From: Actinomycetota bacterium
GTDB lineage: Bacteria; Actinomycetota; Acidimicrobiia; Spongiisociales; ZC4RG35
Assembly: GCA_003242515.1 (NCBI GenBank)
Contig: QGUS01000047.1
Span: forward strand, 1-9,533
Reading direction: 5' to 3'
Length of the DNA: 9,533 bases
In this document: in pieces, positions 1-5,968 of the stretch
Numbering within the stretch: position 1 is the first letter of the stretch
Layout of the letters: each line of letters starts with the position of its first letter
Translations under genes and position numbers: made by a program
Notes under the pieces: model-generated
Told to the model about the DNA's origin: nothing
What the model saw: only the letters and a program-made list of their open reading frames with translations
Databases searched by the model: none

Positions 1-1187
1 ACTCCACGAGCCACTGGACGGACGGAGGCATGCCCCGGCTCAAGCTCCTCCGCTGCGACGACCCGTTCTGCGCCGGCGTCAGCCCGCTGGACGTCCTCGG
101 CGGCGCCGCCGCCTACGCCGAGCTCACCATGACCCTCGACGGCTCTGGCAACCCCTTCATCGCCTACACGATCTCCGGGCACGACCGCATCTACCTCACC
201 CGCTGCACGACCCCGGACTGCAGCGGGCGGACCATGAGCCAGATCGAGGACACCTGGATCTCGTACTCCCAGAGGATCCGCGTCGTCCTCGACGGCAACT
301 CCCCGGTGTTCGGCTACACGCGGGTCACCACGCCTGGTGCTAGCGCGGCCGGGCTGCTCCGCTGCGCCGATCCCGCCTGCAGCGACACGACCGGAGGGAA
401 GGTCGGTGCCGGGGGCAACGCCTACCAGACCTGGGTCGTCGTCGACGACGACCACATCCCGATCTTCGTGTACCCGTCGCTGATCGGCTGGAAGGACCTC
501 GTCGTCGTCCGCTGCACCGACCCGTCCTGCTCCGAACCGGCCCCCTACAACCAGCTCGACATGGGCTCCGGCGCTCGCCAGCCCATGTTCGAGCTCGACC
601 CCGACGGTCATCCGGTCATCGCCTACCTGGACGAGTCGCTCCATCTCAAGCTGCTCCACTGCGATGACCCGGCGTGTGACCCGCTGGTCGGGCAGGTGGG
701 CGGCGACGACCAGAAACCCGGGGGCGGCGACAACCAGGAACCCGGGGGCGGCGACGACCAGGGCCCCGGCGGCGACCCGGCACCTGTCGGGAACCACCCG
801 GTGGCGGAAGACCCGAAGGACTCCGGGTCGGACGCGTCGGGGCCGGTCGCCCGGTCCGACGCGTCCCGACCGGGCCCCGGCCGGGAGCATTCCGCGGCCG
901 CCCCGGATCCCGCGTCCCCGGAGAAGGCGACACCAACCACCACGACGACCGTGACGACGACCACCACCCGGCCGAGCGCCACCACGACGGACCCTGCCGA
1001 CACTCCGGTCGGCGGCGATGCGACCGGCGGCTCCGACGATCCCGCTCCGGTGGCGGCGACGGCCGACGGCACGGGCGGCACCACCGGGGGCAGCACGCCG
1101 TGGCTGGCCCTGGGGGTCGTCGTGGGCGGGATCTTCTTCTTCCTGCTCTGGCGACGCCGCGACGAAGAGGACGAGCAGACAGCCTGA
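1..1187 (+). CDS. Cell-surface repeat protein with C-terminal membrane anchor (5' partial)
   Basis: The frame is open to the window edge, so the gene almost certainly begins upstream. The first ATG (30) has its GGAGG only one base away, too close for a ribosome site, and falls inside a repeat unit. Numbering from that ATG, five units of about 50 residues each carry CxDPxC-like motifs at C9/C14, C59/C64, C112/C117, C162/C167 and C211/C216, preceded by DxxGxPxxAY and a hydrophobic strand. This resembles beta-propeller-like surface repeats. Then come a Gly/Asp/Gln/Pro-rich stalk with three 8-residue repeats (about 224-247), a Pro/Ser/Asp-rich stretch, a Thr-rich tract (about 301-325), one transmembrane helix (358-374), an RRR stop-transfer and an acidic tail. 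The topology suggests an exported protein with its repeats outside the cell. No LPxTG sorting signal is seen. The paired cysteines may form disulfides. The ligand and function are unknown. It is convergent with the acyltransferase gene, with 11 bases between stops. Confidence 0.75.
   Translation, partial: STSHWTDGGMPRLKLLRCDDPFCAGVSPLDVLGGAAAYAELTMTLDGSGNPFIAYTISGHDRIYLTRCTTPDCSGRTMSQIEDTWISYSQRIRVVLDGNSPVFGYTRVTTPGASAAGLLRCADPACSDTTGGKVGAGGNAYQTWVVVDDDHIPIFVYPSLIGWKDLVVVRCTDPSCSEPAPYNQLDMGSGARQPMFELDPDGHPVIAYLDESLHLKLLHCDDPACDPLVGQVGGDDQKPGGGDNQEPGGGDDQGPGGDPAPVGNHPVAEDPKDSGSDASGPVARSDASRPGPGREHSAAAPDPASPEKATPTTTTTVTTTTTRPSATTTDPADTPVGGDATGGSDDPAPVAATADGTGGTTGGSTPWLALGVVVGGIFFFLLWRRRDEEDEQTA
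699..770 (+). repeat. Three tandem 24-bp in-frame repeats (stalk)
   Basis: Three head-to-tail 24-base units encode GGDDQKPG, GGDNQEPG and GGDDQGPG, followed by a partial fourth unit (GGD). They form the start of the low-complexity stalk between the Cys-motif repeats and the membrane anchor. Being a multiple of three, copy-number change would vary stalk length without shifting frame. Confidence 0.85.
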
Positions 1188-1198
1188 TCCGGCAGGGC

Positions 1199-2539
1199 TC
1201 AGGCCCGGTCCGGCCGGCGCCGCAGGTCGGCGACCCCGCCGAGGACGACCCCGGCGAACGGCAGGGTGACGATGATCCCGTTCAGCCCGTCTCCGTCGGC
1301 GATCCCGATGGCGGCGAGCAGACCCAGACCGCCGCATGCGAGGACCGCAGCCAAGACGGGCCGCCACCACGGCGGCGCCGGCCGGGTCTCGGGAGGTGGA
1401 CGCTCGAAGCGCCGCATCAGCGCGACCAGCCCGGCAGTGACGACCCCGACCACGAGGAACCAGAGCGGACGAGTGGCCCACCAGGTCCCCGTGAGCGGCT
1501 CGATGCCCATGCCCCATCCCCCGGCGAGCATCGACAGGCCGATGACGACCACCATCGCCGTCAGGTGCCAGAGGTAGACGGTCATGATCTGCACGCTGAT
1601 CGCCACCACGAAGAACCACGCCAGCGGCCGCCGGGCCCAACGGTCGAGTGCGGGTTCGGCGAGGAGGACCAGTCCGGCCTGGAACAACCCGAGGAAGGCG
1701 AGGGTCACCCGGGGCGGATAGGAGTTGGTCACCTCGGCCGTGTCCAGGCCGACCATCGCCACCGGGTAGGGACCCGCCCACACGAGCAGCAGCGTCACCA
1801 ACAAGCCCGTGACCGCCAGGAGCAGCCGCTTCGACCGGCCATCGATCTTCCCGTCGACCCAGGCATATCCGAGCTGGTGGACGGTCCCCCACACGAACAG
1901 GTAGTTGAGGAAACCGACCCACCCCACTCCCCCGGCGATGGCGACTGCGTCGGTGATCCCGGCGAGTGCCAGCCCGGCCGCCACCGACCACCACCCGACC
2001 CGCTCCCAGAAAGCGAGGAACCCGGGGGCCAGCATCACGATCACCACGTAGGCGGCGAGGAACCAGGTGGGCACCAGCGCCACCTGGGATCCGAGCCGGA
2101 GGGTCTCCCACGGGAGCCCCAGCCGGAGGGCCAGCCAGGCACCGACGGTCCACACCGCGAGCAGGGGCATCACGGGAGTGAGCAGGCGGCGGAGGCGCGC
2201 CCGCAGCCACGATCCGTAGGGCTCTCCCCTGCCCCGGGCGGATCGCCACGACCGGGCATTGGAGAACCCGCCGACGAAGAAGAACACGGGCATGACCTGG
2301 GCCAGCCACGTGAGCGGGTGGGTCCACGAGGCCAGTTCGAGGAGGTGCCCGGGAACGAGTTCGCCGTCACGGATCGTGACGGCGGCCATCAGCCAGTGCC
2401 CGAAGACCACGACGAGGATCGACACCACCCTCATCAGGTCGACCACGCGGTTGCGGTCGGGCGGTGTCTCCCCGGACAGACGGCGTGCGGCTTCGAGCAA
2501 CTCGGGGATGAGACTCGCCTTCGCCGGGTAGCGTTTCAC
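1199..2539 (-). CDS. Membrane acyltransferase, AT3 family (PF01757-like)
   Basis: An integral membrane O-acyltransferase of about 446 residues with many hydrophobic segments, as expected for the ten-helix AT3 fold. From the chosen start, R37 and H48 in the first membrane segment form the family's R-X10-H motif, which is implicated in catalysis. A further segment, VMPVFFFVGGFSN, is typical of actinobacterial members. Such enzymes move acyl groups onto cell-envelope sugars, lipids or secondary metabolites, but the acceptor cannot be told here. I chose GTG at 2539 because AGGTGG lies five bases before it. The frame continues upstream to an ATG at 2632, but that stretch is antisense to a conserved MmcQ gene start. 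A TTG at 2500 is another possible start. The first base of this gene is one base from the first base of the divergent MmcQ copy. It appears monocistronic. Confidence 0.85.
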   Translation of the reverse strand: MKRYPAKASLIPELLEAARRLSGETPPDRNRVVDLMRVVSILVVVFGHWLMAAVTIRDGELVPGHLLELASWTHPLTWLAQVMPVFFFVGGFSNARSWRSARGRGEPYGSWLRARLRRLLTPVMPLLAVWTVGAWLALRLGLPWETLRLGSQVALVPTWFLAAYVVIVMLAPGFLAFWERVGWWSVAAGLALAGITDAVAIAGGVGWVGFLNYLFVWGTVHQLGYAWVDGKIDGRSKRLLLAVTGLLVTLLLVWAGPYPVAMVGLDTAEVTNSYPPRVTLAFLGLFQAGLVLLAEPALDRWARRPLAWFFVVAISVQIMTVYLWHLTAMVVVIGLSMLAGGWGMGIEPLTGTWWATRPLWFLVVGVVTAGLVALMRRFERPPPETRPAPPWWRPVLAAVLACGGLGLLAAIGIADGDGLNGIIVTLPFAGVVLGGVADLRRRPDRA

Positions 2540-2540
2540 C

Positions 2541-2928
2541 GTGGCCACCTGGGAAGACGTGGAACGCATCGCCGCCTCGCTGCCCGGGCTGGAGCAGACC
2601 CCAGGCAAGCGGGAGTGGCGGGTCCGCGGCAAGCTCGTCTGCTGGGACCGACCCCTCAGGAAGGCCGATCGCGAGGCCCTCGGGGACGCCGCCGGATGGC
2701 ACGGTCATCGGGGTGAGGGTTCCCGAAGTCGCCGATCAGCAGGCCCTCGTCCAGAACGGGCCCGACGCGGTCTTCGTGACCCCCCACTTCCACGGCTGGC
2801 CCGCAGTGCTCGTGGAACTGGACCGGATAGCTCCCGAAGACCTCGCCGAGTTGATCCCCGACGGGTGGGCCGTTCAGGCCCCGAAGCGGGTCGTCGCCGA
2901 GTGGCTGGCCCGCCGCGGGGAGGCGTGA
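2541..2928 (+). pseudogene. MmcQ/YjbR-family gene, first tandem copy, frameshifted
   Basis: Starts at GTG 2541 with MATWEDVERIAASLPG, nearly identical to the intact copy at 2932. Reading stays in frame to the GGGG run at 2682-2685, then the homology continues one base further on. Skipping one G gives EALGTPPDGTVIGVRVP, which aligns without gaps to DALEGPPAGDALAVRVP in the intact copy, and continues through VPHF-, VLVEL- and LAELI-like motifs to TGA at 2926-2928. Repaired, it would encode about 128 residues, the same as its neighbour and normal for the MmcQ/YjbR double-wing family, whose biochemical role is poorly known. The clean preservation of the second half implies either a very recent mutation or a single-base sequencing or assembly error. 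The stop lies three bases before the next start, so the two copies look co-transcribed. Confidence 0.8.
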
Positions 2929-3022
2929 GCGTTGGCCACCTGGGAAGACGTGGAACGCATCACCGCCTCGCTGCCCGGGCTGGAGCAGACCCCGGGCAAG
3001 CGGGAGTGGCAGGTCCGCGGCA
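2541..3022 (+). repeat. Direct repeat: near-identical 5' ends of tandem MmcQ copies
   Basis: Bases 2541-2631 and 2932-3022 differ at only four of 91 positions (by eye), then similarity drops abruptly to a level typical of old paralogues, with under half of the residues shared. The near-identity includes synonymous sites, so it points to recent homogenisation of the 5' ends rather than protein constraint alone. Confidence 0.8.
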
Positions 3023-3318
3023 GGCCCGTAGCCTGGCACCGCGTCCTCCAGCCGCACGACCTCGACGCCCTCGAGGGGCCGCCGGCCGGTGACGCCCTCG
3101 CCGTCCGCGTGCCGGACATGGCCGAGCAGAAGGCCCTCACCGAGGGCAGCGTCGAGGGCGCGTTCAACATCCCCCATTTCACCCGGAGGCCTATCGTGCT
3201 GGTCGACCTGGAGCGGGTCGGCAGAGACACCCTCGCCGAGCTGATCACCGACGGCTGGGCCACCCAGGCTCCGAAGTCGGTCGTGGCGCGGTGGATGGGC
3301 GAGAATCAGACCCGATGA
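2932..3318 (+). CDS. MmcQ/YjbR-family protein, intact tandem copy
   Basis: A 128-residue protein of the MmcQ/YjbR family (PF04237-like), often labelled DNA-binding on structural grounds, although its true role is not established. Visible family features are the N-terminal MATWEDVERITASLPG helix, a GKREWxVRG strand region, VRVPDMAEQKAL, PHF followed by IVLVDLERV, and the C-terminal LAELITDGWATQAPKSVVARW. The TTG start at 2932 is supported by GGGGAGG (2917-2923) eight bases upstream and by alignment with the first copy. Its stop overlaps the start of the ribokinase gene in an ATGA junction, so translation of the two is probably coupled. It is preceded by a frameshifted paralogue; if that copy is dead, this one carries the function alone. 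Family assignment is firm and function is not. Confidence 0.85.
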   Translation: MATWEDVERITASLPGLEQTPGKREWQVRGRPVAWHRVLQPHDLDALEGPPAGDALAVRVPDMAEQKALTEGSVEGAFNIPHFTRRPIVLVDLERVGRDTLAELITDGWATQAPKSVVARWMGENQTR

Positions 3319-4238
3319 GCTCCAACCGAGTCGTCGTAGTCGGGTCGATCAACCGCGACCTCACCGTCTTCACCCCGAGGCACCCCTCCCCTGGCGAGAC
3401 CGTCCTGGGCACCGGGCACCTCGCCGGGCCGGGCGGCAAGGGTGCCAACCAGGCGGTGGCGGCGGCCCGCTTCGGAGCGACCGTGACCATGGTCGGAAAG
3501 GTCGGGGACGACCCCGAGGGAGCGGCGATGCGGGAGTCCCTCGCCGGGTCCGGCGTCGACGACTCCGCGGTGACCACGGACCCCGACAACCCCACGGGGC
3601 TGGCGGTGATCACGGTGGACAGCTCCGGTGAGAACTCGATCGTGGTCAGCCCCGGGGCCAACCTCGCCGTCGATCCCTCCTCTGTCGACACCCACCGTGC
3701 CGTCATCGAGGACGCGGACGTCGTCCTCTGCCAGCTGGAGATCCCCGTGGAGACGGTGCTGGCCGCGACCCTCGCCACCCGGGGCACCTTCGTGCTGAAC
3801 GCCGCTCCGGCCCGGGAGCTCCCCTCCGGGCTCTGGGAGCAGATCGACGTCCTCGTGGTCAACACCTCGGAACTGGAGATCCTGACCGGCTCCTCCGACC
3901 CGCTGCGGATAGCCGGGATCAAGGGACCGAAGGCGGTCGTGGTGACCGTCGGAGCGGAGGGCGCCTACTACTCCCACGACGGCGCCGTGTACCGCTGCCC
4001 CGCCCCCGAGGTCGACGCGGTCGACACCACCGGTGCGGGCGACGCCTTCTGCGGCGCACTGGCGGCGCGGCTCGCGTCGGGGGCGAGGCTGCCCGATGCC
4101 ATCCGTGACGCCGTGATCGCCGGCTCCGGGGCGGTCACCGGGAAGGGCGCCCAGTTCATGCCGGACGCGGCGACGCTCGCGGCCCTCGCAGGACGGATGG
4201 GACCCGTGGAGACGGCAGTCCCCCCGGCGCCTGTATGA
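3315..4238 (+). CDS. rbsK: Ribokinase (PfkB family)
   Basis: A cytoplasmic sugar kinase of 307 residues, the usual ribokinase length, predicted to phosphorylate D-ribose to ribose 5-phosphate with ATP. From ATG 3315: GSINRDLTVF near the N-terminus (substrate-binding strand), PGGKGANQAVAAARFG (about 39-54, PfkB signature 1), and DTTGAGDAF (about 237-245, PfkB signature 2) with the anion-hole GAGD and catalytic base D243. VVVTVGAEGA just before it is the typical ATP-site strand. An in-frame ATG at 3291 would add eight residues but lies within the upstream gene. ATG 3315 gives the ATGA overlap with the MmcQ stop and the normal N-terminus, so I prefer it. No ribose transporter, RbsD or LacI-type regulator lies nearby, so a related sugar or nucleoside-derived ribose could be the substrate. 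Confidence 0.9.
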   Translation: MSSNRVVVVGSINRDLTVFTPRHPSPGETVLGTGHLAGPGGKGANQAVAAARFGATVTMVGKVGDDPEGAAMRESLAGSGVDDSAVTTDPDNPTGLAVITVDSSGENSIVVSPGANLAVDPSSVDTHRAVIEDADVVLCQLEIPVETVLAATLATRGTFVLNAAPARELPSGLWEQIDVLVVNTSELEILTGSSDPLRIAGIKGPKAVVVTVGAEGAYYSHDGAVYRCPAPEVDAVDTTGAGDAFCGALAARLASGARLPDAIRDAVIAGSGAVTGKGAQFMPDAATLAALAGRMGPVETAVPPAPV

Positions 4239-4256
4239 GAAATCAGACGTCCCCGG

Positions 4257-4281
4257 TAAACCGGTAGGAGATCCGGCCGAC
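4257..4281 (+). promoter_or_regulatory. Sigma-28-like promoter before the orphan gene
   Basis: TAAA at 4257-4260, 15 bases, then GCCGAC at 4276-4281. This matches the TAAA-N15-GCCGAT core known for FliA, SigD and WhiG sigma factors except for C at the sixth -10 base. The TAAA lies inside a small palindrome CCGGTAAACCGG (4253-4264). Transcription would start near 4288-4290, about 16 bases before the ATG at 4306. Confidence 0.5.
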
Positions 4282-4305
4282 CTGTGCGGTTCCAGGTCCA
4301 TCGCA

Positions 4306-4593
4306 ATGGAACCGAGATCCGTCGGGCCCGACCGTGTCGCTCGCACGCGCAGCCGGTTCTTCCGGTTGCTCGGCCTGCGCGACACCCTGGGACTCGTCTT
4401 CTACGAGACCTCCGGCGTCCTGACCGACGACGACTGGTGGGCCTACTGGAAGGGCGTCCTGATGGACGAGTTGCCGGGGTTGATCGGCCACGAGATGCTG
4501 CTGACCACGCCCGAAGGCATGAGCCTCTGCCGGGTCGAGCAGATCTGCAACGGCCAGACCCTCGTCGAGGGCATCGGCCCGGCGCCGTTCTAG
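4306..4593 (+). CDS. Small orphan protein, candidate flagellar-regulon member
   Basis: A 95-residue protein that I do not recognise. Almost every codon ends in G or C as in neighbouring genes, which supports it being real. It has a basic N-terminus (RVARTRSRFFRLLGLR, about 10-25), then an acidic, Trp-rich segment DDDWWAYWKG (about 43-52) and a mixed hydrophobic C-terminal half with two cysteines. It has no signal peptide and no clear membrane helix, so it is probably cytoplasmic. ATG 4306 has only a weak AGGT nine bases upstream, but a sigma-28-like promoter ends 25 bases before it, which fits this start. It is convergent to the hook gene and shares a hairpin with it. The basic cluster brought PilZ to mind, but the PilZ RxxxR and D/NxSxxG pattern is not present and the protein is too short. 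Function unknown; the link to flagella is inferred only from promoter and position. Confidence 0.65.
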   Translation: MEPRSVGPDRVARTRSRFFRLLGLRDTLGLVFYETSGVLTDDDWWAYWKGVLMDELPGLIGHEMLLTTPEGMSLCRVEQICNGQTLVEGIGPAPF

Positions 4594-4604
4594 GGCCGGG
4601 CCGA
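4574..4604. terminator. GC-rich hairpin between convergent genes, likely bidirectional terminator
   Basis: A perfect 10-base inverted repeat (TCGGCCCGGC at 4574-4583 and its complement at 4595-4604) with an 11-base loop. It spans the TAG stop of the orphan gene (4591-4593) and lies 17 bases past the end of the flgE stop on the other strand. There is no T-tract on either side, as is common for hairpins in GC-rich actinobacteria, so termination is likely but not certain. Confidence 0.5.
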
Positions 4605-4620
4605 CGCCTCAGGTCTCAGA

Positions 4621-5853
4621 TCACCGGCGGATGTTCACCAGGTCTCCGAGCATCTCGTCGGAGGCGGTGATCACCCTGCTGTTCGCCTGGAAGCCGCGCT
4701 GGGCGATGATCAGGTTGGTGAACTCCCGGGCCAGGTCCACGTTGGACATCTCGAGGGCTCCGGGGATCAGGGTGCCCCGGTCACCGGTGCCCGGCTGGCC
4801 GATGGCGGCGATGCCCGAGTTCGGCGTGGCGGCGAAGATCGACTCGCCCACCCGGTTGAGGCCACCCGGGTTCACAAAGGTCGCCGTGGCGATGACGCCG
4901 ACGATCTCCGTGCGGCCGTTGGAGAACTGGGCGGTGATGGTGCCGTCGGACCCGATGGCGACGTCCTGGAGGATGCCCATGGCGGCACCGTCGGCGGAGA
5001 CCACCTCGAGGTTCGAGGTGCCACCGAACTGGACCAGGGGCGCGTTCCCGCTGGTCAGATCCACCGTGATGTCGAGCGGGTCGGCGTCCGGGACGGCCAC
5101 CTGCACCGACATCGTCGTCCCGGCGGGGAGCTGGCCGTTGGTGAAGGTGAGGACGTTGCTGCCGCCGCCCGTGTCGATGGTGACCGGGCCCACGCCGGCG
5201 AGGTCGCCGGTGACCTCCCAGTCGGCACCGTTGCGGGTGAAGGTGAGCACCAGCTCACGGGCCGTGCCGAGCGAGTCGAAGACGGTGATGCTGGTCCGGA
5301 CGGTGTCGCCGGTGGCGGCGTCGACGGAGAGGTTGCCGCCGAGGACCACGCTGGTCGTCGCCTCCGGCGGGATCACCTGGCCGGCCGGGATGCGGATCGC
5401 CTGGAGAGCCTGCGAGGTGTCGACCACACCGCCGGTCGCGTTCCAGCCCATGGCCATGAGGCCGGTGCCGTTCACGAGGTAGCCCTGGCTGTCGAAGCCG
5501 AAGCCGCCGGCGCGGGTGTAGAAGCGCTCCGCCCCACGGCCCAGGATGAAGTAGCCGTCGCCCTGGATCATCAGGTCGGTGAGACGACCGGTGGTCTGCG
5601 CGGTCCCCTGGGTGAAGATCCCGTCCACGGTCGAGACCTGGGTGCCGAGGCCGATCTGGATCGGGTTGGTGCCGCCGATGACACCGCTCCCGGGTGCGGC
5701 GCCGCGCACGGTCTGGGTGAGCGTCTCCTGGAAGGTGACCTGGGAGGCCTTGTAGCCGGGCGTGTTGACGTTGGCGACGTTGTTGCCGACCACGTCCATC
5801 ATCGTCTGGTGGGAACGCAGACCGGACACCCCGGAGAACATCGAGCGCATCAT
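4621..5853 (-). CDS. flgE: Flagellar hook protein FlgE
   Basis: The structural subunit of the flagellar hook, exported through the flagellar type III apparatus and polymerised outside the cell. The 410 residues match the usual length. The N-terminal rod-type helix has NNVANVNTPGYK at 24-35. It is followed by a hook beta-domain with IQGDGYFIL (about 95-104) and FYTRAGGFGFDSQGYLVN, a middle FlgE-type domain (SITVFDSLGTARELVLTF, about 190-210), and the C-terminal helix NVDLAREFTNLIIAQRGFQANSR (371-393). FlgF and FlgG are shorter, near 250-260 residues, and lack the middle domain. Two ATGs are adjacent; GGAGG lies nine bases before the first (5853). The ribosome site sits in a small hairpin, and a sigma-28-like promoter lies in the upstream gap. 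The hook-cap gene flgD, often the neighbour of flgE, is not in the window. Confidence 0.93.
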   Translation of the reverse strand: MMRSMFSGVSGLRSHQTMMDVVGNNVANVNTPGYKASQVTFQETLTQTVRGAAPGSGVIGGTNPIQIGLGTQVSTVDGIFTQGTAQTTGRLTDLMIQGDGYFILGRGAERFYTRAGGFGFDSQGYLVNGTGLMAMGWNATGGVVDTSQALQAIRIPAGQVIPPEATTSVVLGGNLSVDAATGDTVRTSITVFDSLGTARELVLTFTRNGADWEVTGDLAGVGPVTIDTGGGSNVLTFTNGQLPAGTTMSVQVAVPDADPLDITVDLTSGNAPLVQFGGTSNLEVVSADGAAMGILQDVAIGSDGTITAQFSNGRTEIVGVIATATFVNPGGLNRVGESIFAATPNSGIAAIGQPGTGDRGTLIPGALEMSNVDLAREFTNLIIAQRGFQANSRVITASDEMLGDLVNIRR

Positions 5854-5856
5854 GTT

Positions 5857-5869
5857 GAGGAACCTCCTC
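5857..5869 (-). promoter_or_regulatory. Hairpin covering the flgE ribosome-binding site
   Basis: In the flgE mRNA the bases GAGGA-GGU-UCCUC form a five-pair stem with a three-base loop directly over the Shine-Dalgarno GGAGG (complement of 5863-5867), three bases before the start codon. It could limit ribosome access or serve as a binding site for a GGA-recognising regulator such as CsrA. The stem is short, so it may simply be chance in purine-rich leader sequence. Confidence 0.3.
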
Positions 5870-5944
5870 GCTGGTGACGGCCCGTCCGTGGGGTGACGGC
5901 TTCCCGATCCCTGGAAAGCCCCGTTTCCTGTTTCCGGTCAACCG

Positions 5945-5968
5945 GTCGGCCGCAGATGGCAGTCGTTA
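5945..5968 (-). promoter_or_regulatory. Sigma-28-like promoter before flgE
   Basis: Read on the minus strand: TAAC (5968-5965), 14 bases, then GCCGAC (5950-5945). The TAA of the -35 part is also the stop codon of the upstream GGDEF-like gene. Transcripts would carry a leader of about 85 bases before flgE. The -35 match is weaker than at 4257, so this is the less certain of the four sites. Confidence 0.35.

Noticed and set aside
830..866. 11-base inverted repeat (GGACGCGTCGG and its complement) considered as a terminator.
   Set aside because: It lies inside the coding stalk of the surface protein and reflects the repeated SDAS codons. No gene ends there.
1195..1206. GGGC-TCAG-GCCC hairpin between the convergent surface-protein and acyltransferase genes considered as a terminator.
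   Set aside because: The stem has only four pairs and no T-tract; such hairpins are abundant by chance in this base composition.
2540..2632. N-terminal extension of the acyltransferase to an ATG at 2632.
   Set aside because: The extra 31 residues are antisense to the strongly conserved start of the MmcQ gene, have no family resemblance, and a better GTG with AGGTGG exists at 2539.
1100..2716. A very long plus-strand open frame (538 codons) opposite the acyltransferase.
   Set aside because: It is low-complexity, Pro/Gly/His/Asp/Arg-rich and antisense to a clear membrane enzyme. Long shadow frames are expected in GC-rich DNA.
3306..4385. Minus-strand open frame of 359 codons opposite rbsK.
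   Set aside because: It is Arg/Gly/His/Asp-rich without any domain, and the plus strand encodes a textbook ribokinase.
4600..4605. Further GCCGAC after the orphan gene considered as another sigma-28 site.
   Set aside because: There is no TAA-type -35 within 13-17 bases upstream, and it belongs to the terminator-like stem.
4284..4670. Alternative plus-strand frame starting at GTG 4284 over the orphan gene.
   Set aside because: It is Arg/Pro-rich, runs into the 3' end of flgE, and its codon third positions do not show the GC preference that the 4306 frame does.
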